From contig CM049313.1 of NCBI GenBank assembly GCA_026874595.1, positions 78,734,659-78,798,658 of the forward strand: a DNA stretch of 64,000 bases, written 5' to 3'. The stretch is from Sipunculus nudus (Eukaryota; Annelida; Sipuncula; Golfingiida; Sipunculidae). Shown here in pieces: positions 1 through 12,024 of this stretch. The notes below the pieces were generated by a model. The model did no database searches. It was not told where the DNA came from and saw only the letters and a program-made list of their open reading frames with translations. Numbering within the stretch: the stretch's first letter is position 1; every line of letters begins with the position of its first letter. The position numbers and the translations under genes are program-made.

Positions 1-42
1 TGAAGAACAAATATGGTGATGCCTTCATACGAGGAAATAATG
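1..42 (+). CDS. LSM6: LSM6, internal coding exon (partial, 5' part off the window)
   Basis: LSM6 is a subunit of the heptameric Lsm rings: Lsm2-8 binds the U6 snRNA 3' end in the nucleus and Lsm1-7 promotes mRNA decay in the cytoplasm. Read from position 3, the frame gives KNKYGDAFIRGNN, preceded by a leucine codon whose first base is off the window. This is the strongly conserved Sm2 motif of LSM6, with the IRGNN turn at its end. The exon stops after the first base of the next codon (G at 42). The valine codon is completed by TG at 6963, so the splice is phase 1. The bases at 43-49 read GCGAGTA, which looks like a GC-type donor rather than GT. The identification comes from recognising the motif; the first roughly 50 residues are not in the window. 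Confidence 0.85.
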
Positions 43-1404
43 GCGAGTATATGTATAACTTACAAATTTACCTAATATTATTGTTTTCTTTATTCCTGCA
101 AGGAAACTGAACCTTATAAACCATGCAGTTCCTAATGTTAAAATTGTTTTGCAAGGACCATACATAGATTTTGTAAAATATTTTAACTCCTGTGAGCTAG
201 TTTTGCCATGTTAGATCATCAAATATTCTTTTGCTTCTTACTTAAACACCAAAAAAAAAACCAGAACATAAGCCAAACTTTATATATAACCAAGGTAATA
301 CTTTTTAATTTCCATTCTGTAATATTATACATAACAAGTGACCCATGGGTTATGACGCTAAGCCGACTGACATGTTGACTATATGTCCTTGCACAGGCAA
401 CTAATTAAGATAATAAAAGTGGCATCATTGTCCATCCATATTAGCTTAAGCTCATCAAGACCCATAAGCACAACAAATTTAGTGACAATCCAACCAGCCT
501 TTCCTGAGGAATCTGGCAATATGTGTGCATTTTGCATTATTTCTGTGGTGCTCAAACATACCTAAAAAAACTCTGAATATATACGTCACAGTGATCAATT
601 TCAGGTTTATGGGGAGAATTTTTGAGGGACTCACAGGATGTCAAGTTGGAAGATACTAGGACCAATGATTACAATTTGTGCCCTGTTAACGGATGGCTGC
701 ATCTTTGAAGGTCACAAAAATAGAGAAAAAAATTGTGTTAAAAGTTTTTTAGCCCTCAGCCCTTAGACTGATGGGCTATTGTCGTCACCCAAGCTGTCCG
801 TCCGTCCATCTGTCCATCCGCCGTCTGTTAACTTTTACCTTGTGAGCGGGATATCTCTAAAAGGATTCAACGTAGGAATCTTTTTTGTTTTGTGAAGATG
901 TTTGTTGACAAAATCTCGGTCAAGTTCGAAGATCGGTGACCTTGACCTTTTTTTCTACATTTTAGAGCTGATTATAGAAAAACACTTAGAAGCTTATTTC
1001 TCAGGAACCATTGGGTGGATTTTCACAAAACTTACTATGATCATTGGGACTGATGTTCTGTACTTGCTGCATAAGGTAGGGGGTGCCGTCTACAATTTCT
1101 GATTTTAAATGAATTTTTCTCGGATTTTTCAACTTTTGCCTTGTGGGCGGGATATCTCTAAAAGGATTCACCGGAGGAATTTTATTTTTCCTTGGTGAAG
1201 ATGTATATCAACAAAAACTCGGTCAAGTTCGAAGATGGGAGACCTTCACCTATTTTTCTACGTTTTACAGCTGATTATAGAAAAATACTTAGAAGCTTAT
1301 ATCTCAGGAACCATCAGGTGGATTTTTACAAAACTTACTATGAGCATTGGGACTGATGGTCTTGCTGCACAAGTAAGGGGGTGCCACCTACAATTTCACA
1401 TTTT

Positions 1405-3775
1405 TTAGCTCAGCTGACTTTCAGTCATGCTGGGCTATAGCAATGGGTCTTTGTCCGTCGTCCTTCCGTCTATCCGACCGTCCGTCCGTTAGCAGGGCAC
1501 AAATCATAACCGTAGGAGCTAGGGCCATGAACCGTATACAGTCTTAGAGGTTCTAAAAAGATCTCCTTGCAAACCTGAAATTAGGTCACTGCGACCTATA
1601 TTCTCGAAGTTATGGGGTGTGTTTGCATCCCCCAGAAATAATTCTTTTAGCCAAAATTTTCATCCCAAACCTTCCATCTTTCACATACAGCTCACCTACC
1701 AACAGGGGAAGAACCATAAATATTTTGAGGTCACAAGGTCAAAGGTCAAGGTCACAGAACCAACTTCTTTGAAAAGCCTGTGGATGCATTTTAAGCCAAA
1801 CCTTTCATCCCAATTCTTTGATCTTTCACATATAGCTCACCTACTAAGTGGGAGAAGAATCCTATAGATGTTGAGGTCACAAGGTCAAAGGTCAGGGTCA
1901 CAGGATCCACTTCTTTGAAAAGGTTGTGGACACATTTCAAGCTAGACCTTTCATTCCAAACCTTTCAGCACTGATATCGCTTCTCTGCCAACAGGGGAAA
2001 AGACCTGTTGATTTTGAGGTCACAGGTCAAGTTCACAGCACCCTCTTCTTGCGTGGAGTCATTTTCAGGCAAACTTTTCAATCTATACTTTCCATCTGTC
2101 ATATATGGCTTACCTACCAATAGGGGGAGAAGCCTTTTGAAGTTGAGTTCAAAAGGTCAAAGGTCAAGGTCACAATATTGTTCTAAATGCTTGTGAACAT
2201 ATTTCAAGTGAAACTGTTCAACCCAAACCTTTCACATATGCCACATCTATGCATCACTGAATTTGATTCAAACTTCATATTTATGGGTCTTTTTGCATGA
2301 AGAAATAACTAATTGATTTTGAGGTCAGCTGGTCAGAAGGTTAAAGGTTGCAGGTGTAAGTTATTCATTCACTGGTTGCCAAGTAATTACACCCGGCCAG
2401 ATGTAATTGGTTAGTAGTTACCCATCAGTTGATATGTGGGCTAAAGGCCAAGGTCATAGGTCAGGTCAACTTATTTTGTAGACCATCTCTATTTTTCTTG
2501 TATATATAAGCTTGCACTCCAGCTGGTACATCTCACCGTGTGGCTGTAATTGTGAGTGACACTGGTGACATATGACTCCCTTTTGTATCAGGCTATTAAG
2601 TGATAAGGCTGAGTGATGAGTACCTCGTTACTGCATAACAAAACACTGTTGTTGGAATACTTCAGCCAGGAATTAACACTATGAGAGTATAGTATTAAGG
2701 TTTAGCTACTGATTTATAAGATGATGGCAACATTTTGCAGTTTATTTTATGGAATCATAGCAATAAACTTAGTTTCCTAGATATCTGAATATTTTTATAT
2801 AAATCACCACATATAAAAGCAAGTGTTTGTTCTCATAATATGTGGATGTGTACTTGATTTAGGATGGCTTTATTTCATTACAAGACTCTTAGTCATGCTT
2901 TCTGCATTTCTTTTCTTTCAGGTTTTGCAGTTTACCAACCCTGCTGACCCCATTGAAAAGCAGAGTGATAATAAAAAATAATGGACCTACACTTTTCTAC
3001 CCCTGAACATGCCTTTTGAATTGTTTTGGACATTCATTACTGTAACATCATTTGGAGAAGTTGCCCCAAGTTTGGTCTCTTATTCGAGGATGTGTGATAT
3101 CAAATGTCAGACTTGTCAGAGATCCATTATGTCTGCCAGTTGGCAATCTTAGAAATCCTTTTTTTCAGTGCAGTTTAAGTAATTTTCCTTCAATTTTTGG
3201 TCCGATTTAGAGAATGGTTGTTGTCTGATTTCAGACCTGTCAGAAGTCCAAAATGGCCACCAGGCAACCATCTTTAAATTTCTGTTATATTATCTCAAGA
3301 ACTGTTAAGTGAAGGCAGTCGGACGTATATTAATGTTATCTTGAAAAGGATTGGGTCAAATATTTCTTAATATATATTATCATCATATATGAAAGTGCAG
3401 TACAGTTGGCTTGTATTGAATAAAAATTCATACAGAAGCACCTGTTTCTCAATAATTCTTGCATGGATTTCCTTGATTTTTTGCTATATATTTTGATCTT
3501 ATATTTGCCCTTTGTGGTGTTCCTTTTGAGACTGACAGGTATCAAGTAAGCTATGGAAATAGTTCTGGATACCTTAACAATCATACATTTTCCTCAGACC
3601 ATCAATTCACTGTGTTTTAACCAGACATAGGTGATATATATTTCTGTTGTTGTAGAAAATTTCAACAAATTGGCAAATTGGTTCTTCAAAATTTGACTAG
3701 AAGTTGTGAATCTCAGCCCATGATGTCGCAGGTCATGCTTGACAGCTGAGCGTCATGGCCCATGGGTCACTTGTT
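1405..3775 (-). repeat. Dispersed element 'Y', inserted into element X
   Basis: On the - strand it starts AACAAGTGACCCATGGG (3775 downward) and ends CAGCTGAGCTAA (1405), so it has the same termini as element Z. Its interior is different: roughly 130-bp modules rich in AGGTCA half-sites (about 1690-2470), then unrelated AT-rich sequence. Its flanks join the two halves of an X repeat (tacaatttcacatttt / aatgaatttta), which matches the uninterrupted X copy near 1090-1120. Confidence 0.55.
1728..2172 (+). promoter_or_regulatory. Clusters of AGGTCA half-sites, including DR1 arrangements
   Basis: AGGTCA occurs at 1728, 1736, 1743 and 1749; at 1874, 1882 and 1889; and at 2154, 2161 and 2167. The spacing AGGTCA-a-AGGTCA at 1736-1748, 1882-1894 and 2154-2166 is a perfect direct repeat with 1-bp spacer (DR1), the known site type for HNF4, RXR and PPAR-class nuclear receptors. 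The sites lie inside a dispersed repeat, so function at this locus is doubtful. Confidence 0.35.
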
Positions 3776-6700
3776 AATGAATTTTATCTGTTTTTTTCAA
3801 TTTTGGCCTTGTGAGTGGGTTATCTCTCAAAGGATTCACCGTACGAATTTTATTTCTTCGGTGAAGATGTACATTTACAAAATCTTGGTCATGTTCAAAG
3901 ATGGGTGACCTTGACCTATTCAAGGTTACAGAGTCTAGAATAGAGTAAAACGTAGGAGCTTATTTCTCAGGAAGCATTTGGTGGATTGTTATGAAACATG
4001 GTACATGTACATACCTCTCTAGTTTAAATTTATCACTGATACATGTACAGATCTAGGTCCATGTGAGAACAAATATTTCGTACTTGTTACTGTTATCACG
4101 TATAAACACTGTTCTTTTGGCTGAGGGCTTTTGTCAGCTTTTGCTGATATTCTAGTTTAAATCCAGGTGGCACTACCAGTCTGCAAACACTGATGAAACA
4201 CTCCATGATGAATATGCATGCAAGGAGTCAGGGTGATCAATGCATAACTGGAGATATTGTTCAGATACTGGAGCTTTTTGTATCAAATTTTTAGTTATTC
4301 CGGGAGGTACTTCTAAGCCCCATAGCTCAGGGGATATGGGTTACAGAGACCTGATTCCAGGTTTCCATGGAGACTTTTATGGACCTTCCGGGATGTCAAG
4401 AAAGAAGATTCCAGGTCAAATGGTTATGATTTGTGCCGTGTTAATAGAGGAACACCTCTTTCAAGGTCTCAAAAATAAAGATAAAAATTAGAAAAAATCC
4501 AGGTGGGGCCACCAGTCTGCAGGAGCTGATGATACACTCCATGATGCAATATGCATGCAAAGAATCATGGTGATCAATGAATAAGTTGTTCAAATACTTG
4601 AGCTTTTGTATCAAATTTTCCATTATTCTGGGGGGTACTTCGGAGCCACGAGCTTGGACAGTATGGGTGATAGAGAACTTATTTCAGGTTTTCCAGGAGA
4701 TTTTTCTTGGGCTTTCCTGCATGTCAAGATACAAGATTCTAGTTCCAGTCATTACAATGTGTGCCTTGTTAGAAGATGACCACATCTTCAAAGGTCTAAA
4801 ACACAGAGAAAAAAAACAGTAAAAAATTGAAAAAATACAGGTGGCACTACCAGTCTGTAGAAGCTGATGAAACATTTCATGACTAATATCCATGCAAAAA
4901 AAATAATGGGGATCAATCATATTAGTTGTTCAGATATTTGATACAAAAGCTCAAATATCTGAACAACTGTTTATTATTCTTTCGGGTACTTGGAAGCCCC
5001 ATAGCTCACAGGTTTTGGGTAACGAGACCTAATTTTATGTTTCCAAGGAGACTTTTCATAGGCCTCCCCGCATGTCAAGACAGAAGACTCTAGGTCCAGT
5101 TGTTATGATTTGTGCCCTGTTAACAGATGACCTCATCTTTTGAGGTCTCAAAAATCGTGAAAAAATTGAAAAAATAAAGGTGGAGCCACCAGTCTGCAGA
5201 AACTGATGTTACACTCCAGGATCAATATCCATGCAAAAAATCATGGTGGTCAATGCATTAGTTGTTTAGATACTTCAGTTTTTGTATTAAATTTTTCATT
5301 ATTCTGGGGGGGGGTACTTTGGAGCCCAACAGCTTGAAGAATATGAGTAACAGAGACATAATTCCTGGTTTCCAAGGAGACTTTTCATTGAACTCTCAGG
5401 ATGTAAAGTAAGAATATTCCTCGTCCAGCGGTTACAATTTGTGCCCTGTTTACAGATGAACACATCTTTTAAGGTCTAAAAAAATAGAGAAAAAAAAGAA
5501 AAAATACAGGTGGCGCCACCAGTCTGCAGAAACTGATGAAGCATCCTATGATCAATATCCATGCAAAGAATCATGGTGATCAATGCATTAGTTCAGATAC
5601 CTGAGGTTTTGTATCAAATTTCTCAATATTCTGGGGGGTACTTCAGATCCCCATAGCTTGAAGAATATAGGTAACAGAGACCTAATTCCAGGTTTCCAAG
5701 GAGACTTTTCATGGACCTCTCTGGATGTAAAGTAAGAAGATTCCAGGTAGAGTGGTTATGATTTGTGCCCTGTTTACGGACAGACGGCCGGATGGCACGA
5801 CGGCCGACGGACAAAGAGTGATAGCTATAGCTCATATGACTTAGTCAGCTGAGCTAAAAATGTTTAGGCCATTTGTGAGAAGCAATGATATGAATAAAAT
5901 GGACTGAATTTTGGATCACTGTAAAAATTCAGACACACCAAGGCTTGGCATTAACTTTTAAAAGTACTTTCCCAGTAGGGCTAGTTACATTTCAGTTTTA
6001 CCTACCCATCATGAATCTTTACTTGTAGTGTACAAATAGTGATATCAGCCACAAAAAAAAAATGTGATCCATTTGATTATTTTATAACAATATTTAAACA
6101 TATCAAATGTTGGTTTGTTTTTAATATTTCTTTTTAGCATTTGCACAGAAACCATACAGGGATTTAAGATGGAGGTATTTCAATATGATTCCATTTGTCC
6201 AAGACAGAAAATGGCTTGATTAGTTATGATTCAGGCCTTTGTGCTAAAGGTTTATGTTAAACCCACTTGTCCAGTTGGGCAAGGAGGAGACCACTTTTGG
6301 TTGCCCTACCACCATTTTCTGGAACCTTTACTTGCCCCGGGCAAGGTTAGCATCAAGCCCTGCTTAGCATGTCAGACACTTGATCACTGGCAGCTGTCAC
6401 AACCATGTATACCAGTAATGGCAAAAGTTGGTCACTTGGTGATTTTTTGGCTACATCTACTCTTTTTACCATTTACAAGCACTTTTATCCGGTTATTTGC
6501 ACTTCAGATACAATCATTATTAAAGTGTTTTAAGTGTAATGCACAAGCCAGGGCTAGATATGGAGCTGGACCACTGAAAAATTTAGGCAGATTTCAGGAA
6601 GGTCCAACAAAATTTGTTTTGTAATCAAAATTTAATTGTATACCCAAGATTATATATAAATTTTGTAAATTTTTCAAGTTATTAGCACAAATAAAATTTA

Positions 6701-6962
6701 ATCTTTAGCCATTTTGCCATATCTGTAAACTGTTTTTAGAATTATTTCTTAGATTTACACATGATTCCATGCCAGTTAACTCTCTGCTGTAGGAGCTCCA
6801 GTGGTCTTGTTTCTTTGTAATAATAGGAGCAGTGTGCATTCCATTGAAGTATTTGGTTCCAAGAGTTTACAGAGATCTCAGGATACACTATTTTTATACA
6901 AGGGTTGTGTGTACTTGGTGCTGTCGTGTTTTATATGATGATATACCATTTTTTATTTTCAG

Positions 6963-6997
6963 TGTTATACATCAGTACACAGAAAAGAAGAATATGA
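6963..6997 (+). CDS. LSM6: LSM6, terminal coding exon
   Basis: The exon follows a good acceptor (a T-rich tract ending TTTTCAG at 6962). Joined in phase 1 to the exon at 1-42 it gives VLYISTQKRRI and then TGA at 6995-6997. Known LSM6 proteins end in VLYISTQKRR plus one or no residue, so this is the authentic C-terminus. A 3' UTR with no clear reading frame follows, up to a poly(A) signal at 7684. The join depends on a GC-AG intron, but the continuity of the protein across 6.9 kb is convincing. Confidence 0.88.
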
Positions 6998-7706
6998 CAG
7001 GGGAGTTCTGACAGTAGAAGAGAAGAATGAAACTGCCTCAGATTTGCATCTCACCTGTATCATAACCGCTTATTACAACAGCTATTTCTGTTCTGTGACA
7101 TCATGATCAGTGTTGCTGACCTTCATGATGTGTGGTCAGTGACCGGGTCTTTACTATCAGGTACATACATGTTTCATGAAAGACTCCCATCAGATAATGT
7201 ACAAATATTATGCCACTTTCTCACGAGTTACATCAGATGCAGCTACAGCAAGACCTTTTTCATGGACATATATGATTTTTATTTTTAATTTAGGGTAAGT
7301 TTATGCTCTGGTTGAGTCAGTCTCCATCATAAAATGGAATGTGAAATGTCCAACAAGAACAGAGACTGTAAACAAAAAACAAATTCCTAACACTTACAAT
7401 ATGAGACTAGTTAGTAATCAGTGAAGTTTGTGTGGAACTCTTTAAAGTTCAGCTCCAGACAAAAAAATATACAGCACTTGTTGTTCATGCAGGTCTACTG
7501 AGCTCTAAGACCTTTGTCTATCATCAGGCAGCAGGGCACAGCCAGGGGCCAGATGATCAAATTTGGCTCAGAAATTGGTTTTGGCCCATGGCTGACATGT
7601 TCATATTGGGATGGTTTTGCCACAACTGATAGCATTGCCATTCCTTTATACATATTTGTATATTATATCAGTGTATTGTTTGTAATAAATGTATCAAAAA
7701 GTACTT
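6998..7706 (+). other. Probable LSM6 3' UTR
   Basis: This stretch runs from the LSM6 stop to just past the AATAAA at 7684-7689. No conserved reading frame is visible; the open frames of 60-80 codons here look like chance. The end point is inferred from the signal and is not directly visible. Confidence 0.5.
7684..7689 (+). terminator. Poly(A) signal AATAAA, LSM6
   Basis: A canonical hexamer about 690 nt after the LSM6 stop codon, followed by a T-rich stretch from 7707 that could be the downstream element. Confidence 0.5.
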
Positions 7707-9690
7707 ATTTTTGTCTCCTGTTTACCGTTAGTGTCTCAGCTTCAGATACTTTTTTATACCAGTAGACTGTCCTTCAGTCAACCAAACAGTACGAGTCAAC
7801 ATACAGACATAGGTGAGCACATCCGACTGGGCAAGTTACCACAACGAAACAGGTGAACATACGAGGCAGGCTGAGTCACCACATGAACACAGGTGAACAT
7901 ATCAGGCTGGTGGAGTCACCACATGGACACGCATAAACACAACAGTCTGGTTATAATGTTAGTGACTCGAGTCACCTAGTGATCTGAAATGCCAAGCCTG
8001 CACTGATGAGGCATAAAACTCTGTGCCAAGGGATTTCCAAGGTTCAGACTGACTTAGCTAAAATCATGTTTACTGAAACTGTCTGACCGTGCAGACTTTC
8101 ACCAGCCAACTTGGTCACTTGGGGGACTTAAGCCATACACGTTCTTACTGAAAATAGGCCCTTGCTGGCTGAGTCACCACACTGAAACAGGTAAACATCA
8201 GGCTGGCTGATTAAGCAAACAGAAATCACACCTGTAGCATATCAAACACATCCCAATATATTAACGATGTAATCAAACAAAGTCAAAAGATGGAAGTGTT
8301 TATTAAAACAACAGAGATAAACAATAACTGATTTGTTAATCAAATTATTCACACAAATTATACAGAGAGTAATAACAATAATGATATGATACATTTTAAA
8401 GATAACTAGTCCCGCCAATTGTTTTGTAATTTGCAAAACCTGGTCAAATGATTATACAAATATCCATCTTATATGGGAACTGTCAAAGTATCACACAAAA
8501 CTAAAAGAGCTTGTGCAAGAAGACACACAGCATAGATTACTTATTTGCATAATAACACATTTTAGATTATAAAGTAAACAAACGTGTAATTTCCACATAA
8601 TTATGAGATAGGAAATTGGCCACCACTTGCAGGAAATTGCTAGCTGTAACATGCTGGAAAGTACACCGGGACACTGCATGTTTTACAGACAACACTGGTG
8701 CATCATTTGTTATCACAGCAGTAAATACAGTGGAACCTGTCTGAAAGACCACCTGTCTATTAAGATCACAACTGAGTGAATCAACTTTTCCAGTATTTTT
8801 TCTTTTATAATTCATACTCCATGGCTGTTTGAGACAGCATTACTATGTAAAATATCACTTTCTGCAGGAACAGGATATATACAAGCCCATGGTAACATAT
8901 ATATGGACACCTCAATCATGACAGTTTTTTTATCATCTGATTCCTGTTTCACAAACTGCATGTTTATTACCCTGTGCAAGCATCAGATCATAGACTGACA
9001 GGTGGTCTCTGCATAAATACCCAAGAATAAACATTGCAAAAAAGGACACAAGGTTAATAATTGTAAACATTCAGGCTAAGTGTAAATATTTATGATACAG
9101 CTGAATAAAATAATCTAAAATCAATATTACATTATCTTGCAGGCAACATGTATCACTGTACAAATATGTTCAAAATATTCAATAGAACATGCATGAGATG
9201 GTAAAACTGAGACACACAAGCTTCTTAATATTAAATAAGGTTATACAAATAACAATATACATACACATGACTACAATACAGATCCTTTATCATCAGTTTT
9301 AGCTGCTGTAATGAGATTCTATACAAAATCTATCGTAATGGGCAGTGGTACCAAGTGCCAAGACTATTTGTGCTTCAAATGATGTAGACCACAATGCCCA
9401 CCTGATATAAATTAATGTAAATATTCACTTTCATAAACAGCAAGGCACTTATTACATAGTTCAGTTTTTCAAGAATATAGATGTAGGTGAAGCTAATTTA
9501 CAAGCAAAATTTGAATTCAATTAAGTGTTGCAATTTGAACAAGTGGAGTAATTTTCCATGTATTAGTAACTGAACAGTGCTAACTGAAGAACCCTCCAAT
9601 AACCCAGCCTGTATTTATAGGACCCTCTGCTTTATGGGACTATGACTTGAAAACCTTTTACATTATTACCAGTGACCAAAAACCTGATGC
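7707..9690. other. Convergent intergenic region, no gene seen
   Basis: This lies between the LSM6 poly(A) signal and the 3' region of NCX. At about 7790-8220 there is a degenerate repeat built on 'aacaggtgaacat' and 'ggctggctgagtcaccac'. The rest is AT-rich sequence with short chance frames on both strands. AATAAA hexamers on the - strand, for example at 8963-8968, could serve a long NCX transcript. Confidence 0.4.
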
Positions 9691-10262
9691 ATCACAGTCT
9701 GTGAATTAAAAATCCTCTACATGATCATCCTGTGACCTGAAAACCCTCTACATCACAACCTGTAACTTGAAAACCCTCTACATCACAACCTGTGACTTGA
9801 AAACCCTCTGCATCACAACCTGTGACCTGAAAACCCTCTATACCACAACCTGTGACTTGAAAACCCTCTGCATCACAACCTGTGACTTGAAAACCCTCTA
9901 CATCACAACCTGTGACTTGAAAACCCTCTGCATCACAACCTGACTTAAAAAACCCTCTACATCACAACCTGTGACTTGAAAACCCTCTACATCACAACCT
10001 GTGACTTGAAAACCCTCTACACCACAACCTGTGACTTGAAAACTCTCTGCATCACAACCTGTGACTTGAAAACCCTCTGCATCACAACCTGACTTGAAAA
10101 CCCTCTACATCACAACCTGTGACCTGAAAACCCTCTGCATCACAACCTGTGACTTGAAAACCCTCTGCATCACAACCTGACTTGAAAACCCTCTGCATCA
10201 CAACCTGACTTGAAAACCCTCTACATCACAACCTGTGACTTGAAAACCCCCAACATTACACC
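9690..10262. repeat. 30-bp minisatellite
   Basis: About 19 tandem copies of a 30-bp unit, core 'catcacaacctgtgacttga' followed by 'aaaccctcta'. Several copies lack three bases (cctgactt instead of cctgtgactt), giving 27-bp variants. It lies downstream of the NCX stop codon, possibly inside a long 3' UTR. No coding frame is maintained. Confidence 0.85.
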
Positions 10263-10567
10263 CTGATGACTTGCAAACCCTTTGCTTGTGACTGATGAAC
10301 CCTCTGCTTCATGGGCCTGTGACTGAGGCAATACACCTCAAACATGTTGATGTGGTCTGTGGAAATTGTTTGACAGAATTAGCCAATTTTCTTTCTAAGT
10401 GAAGTTTTTACAGAAGAATATAACTGGGACCTAGGTCATTCTAAAATACCTTGCCAATGATGCAGATCACTCATAAGAGCTTGAACTGTTAACCAGTCAT
10501 AATCATACTCATCAAGTGAGGTTGAACATTGGTAATACATAAGAAATGCTGGTCATTTGAGGCCTAA

Positions 10568-11086
10568 ATCGCAAACACCTGAAGGTTATCCCACAGGATT
10601 TCATATAAACATGGCTCCCATGTATGGTGGCTATGAATGTTATAATCTGCAACATTTTCCACTGTAATGTAATAAATAGTGGAGTAAACAATCCACAAAC
10701 AAAGATGTTCAACAGATATATATTATCTGAAACCTGTTTTATATTTTTTCAATAAACTATCAGTTTAGTTTTCTTTATCCGATCCTTGTGTGTGTATTTA
10801 TGTATATATATATGTATTCAGAGAGATATATACAATCTAAAACATAATATACAAATTAAATACATAATTTAGCCTGGTTGTTTGAAAATGGTCCCGTGAC
10901 ATTCTGTGTTGATCAGGATGTAGTCCATAAGCATCCTACCAGGGGAAGAGTGTAGGGTAATATGCCTTCAGGGACGAGATCAACACCTGAAGGTTATCGC
11001 AAACACCTGAAGGTTATCCCACAGGATTTCATATAAACATGGCTCCCATGTATGGTGGCTATGAATGTTATAATCTGCAACATTTT
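10568..11086. repeat. Roughly 95-bp direct duplication (10568-10660 and 10993-11086)
   Basis: The segment with 'caaacacctgaaggttatcc' and 'catggctcccatgtatggtg' occurs at about 10568-10660 and again at about 10993-11086. The two copies bracket the duplicated NCX tail, so both belong to one compound rearrangement in the NCX 3' region. Confidence 0.7.
10666..10982 (-). pseudogene. Duplicate of the NCX terminal coding tail and early 3' UTR
   Basis: A roughly 317-bp direct copy of 11755-12071, offset by 1089 bp, with only a few differences. On the - strand it contains the last NCX codons from [14 protein letters not shown] to the TAG at 10936-10938, plus adjoining 3' UTR. Homology stops at about 10982, where the sequence changes to a short repeat, 'aacacctgaaggttatc'. 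That junction creates CCTTCAG followed by GTGTTGATC, a possible splice acceptor in the same phase as the true terminal exon. It is either a dead fragment or an alternative last exon. Confidence 0.7.
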
Positions 11087-11182
11087 AGACTGTAAATAAG
11101 ACTAAATGAGTGATACTAAGCTAACTTAAAAAAAAAGGATTAAACTAATATGTAGACAATGCACATATCACAGCCAATGCTT

Positions 11183-11188
11183 TTTATT
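11183..11188 (-). terminator. Candidate NCX poly(A) signal
   Basis: TTTATT on the + strand is AATAAA on the - strand, about 840 nt after the NCX stop codon. It is the nearest canonical hexamer I noticed. Others lie further on, so the true transcript end is not settled. Confidence 0.3.
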
Positions 11189-11290
11189 ACACATCCAGTA
11201 TAATTTAATACTGTTTCACATTAAACATTGCATAATAACTAAATAAATATGCAAGTGTTTGCAGGTAAAGTCAGTCTGAAGAAAGGTTAA

Positions 11291-11293
<3 letters not shown>

Positions 11294-11385
<92 letters not shown>

Positions 11386-11410
11386 ATACACACACACACA
11401 CATATATATA
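11294..11410. repeat. (TA)n microsatellite with adjoining (CA)n
   Basis: An almost pure TA run of about 85 bp is followed by a short CA run and another TA run. It lies downstream of the NCX stop codon. Confidence 0.95.
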
Positions 11411-12024
11411 TGAGACACCGACTTCCCAAATAAGTATAAATGCACAAGTACATGTTTCAACATGTAAAATCTTTCCTGTTGCTTCCAATCAAAATAACTG
11501 CATTATATGTTTAAACAAAAAAGTCAAGAAAATATGCATATACAAGGAAATTATAATTATGAAATTATTTTATGCAAACAAATTGAAATATAAATATAAT
11601 TTATATGAAATTTGGTCCCAGTTAACAAATACCAGAACATCAGTCTGACCTTTCATACCCCAGCGCCTGATGTATCAGTATCCCTTACTCATTATGTCAC
11701 CATCTGCCTCACAGATAAAGAACATTTCATAACATTGCTATTATGTAATATAATGTAATAAAAAGTGGAGTAAACAATCCACAAACATAAAGATGTTCAA
11801 CAGATATATATTATCTGAAACCTGTTTTATATTTTTTCAATAAACTATCAGTTTAGTTTTCTTTATCTGTATCCTTGTGTGTGTATTTATGTATATATAT
11901 ATGTATTCAGAGAGATATATACAATCTAAAACATAATATACAAATTAAATACATAATTTAGCCTGGTTGTTTGAAAATAGTCCAGTGACATTCTGTGTTG
12001 ATCAGGATGTAGTCCATAAGCATC

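Larger units (their letters stand above)
748..4155. repeat. Dispersed element 'X', inserted into element Z
   Basis: It begins near TAGCCCTCAGCCC at about 750 and ends near GGCTGAGGGC and a short hairpin at 4119-4154, so its ends are inverted relative to each other. The interior consists of roughly 300-bp repeats with the landmarks 'gggatatctctaaaaggatt' and 'gtgaccttgacc', seen at about 840, 1147 and 3815. It splits element Z in the middle of a Z module and is itself split at 1405-3775. A GTCCGTCC tract lies near its left end. Confidence 0.5.
333..5857 (+). repeat. Dispersed element 'Z', outermost of three nested elements
   Basis: The left end reads AACAAGTGACCCATGGG (333 onward) and the right end reads CAGCTGAGCTAA (ending 5857). 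The interior is a tandem series of roughly 330-350-bp modules, each with recurring landmarks: 'accagtctgcag', 'atccatgcaaag', 'tttgtatcaaat', 'taacagagacct', 'gatttgtgccctgtt'. The same ends and modules recur at 13814-16344 and 44532-46179. A degenerate GGACGG tract lies near the right end. The element is interrupted between about 748 and 4155 by another element. No transposase or replicase frame is visible, so it would be non-autonomous. Confidence 0.6.
43..6962 (+). other. LSM6 last intron, apparent GC-AG type, full of nested repeats
   Basis: The bases after the exon read GCGAGTA and the intron ends TTTTCAG. GC-AG introns are a known minority class recognised by the major spliceosome; the rest of this donor fits the +3 to +6 consensus fairly well. 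No GT donor nearby gives the conserved protein. From 333 to 5857 the intron is occupied by three mutually nested repeat elements. I see nothing coding in 5858-6962 apart from the final acceptor. Confidence 0.7.

Noticed and set aside
2922-2981. A possible + strand exon after a strong acceptor (TTTCTTTCAG), reading VLQFTNPADPIEKQ and then stop, resembling an alternative LSM6 end
   Set aside because: The reading frame does not fit the phase-1 LSM6 donor; in the correct phase it stops after eight residues. It also lies inside dispersed element Y.
6137-6223. A + strand frame reading FAQKPYRDLRWRYFNM after a TTTTTAG
   Set aside because: It is short, with no recognisable family and no place in the LSM6 frame.
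6226-6624. A 132-codon + strand frame
   Set aside because: It has no recognisable domain, lies inside the LSM6 intron, and its composition is like the surrounding non-coding DNA.
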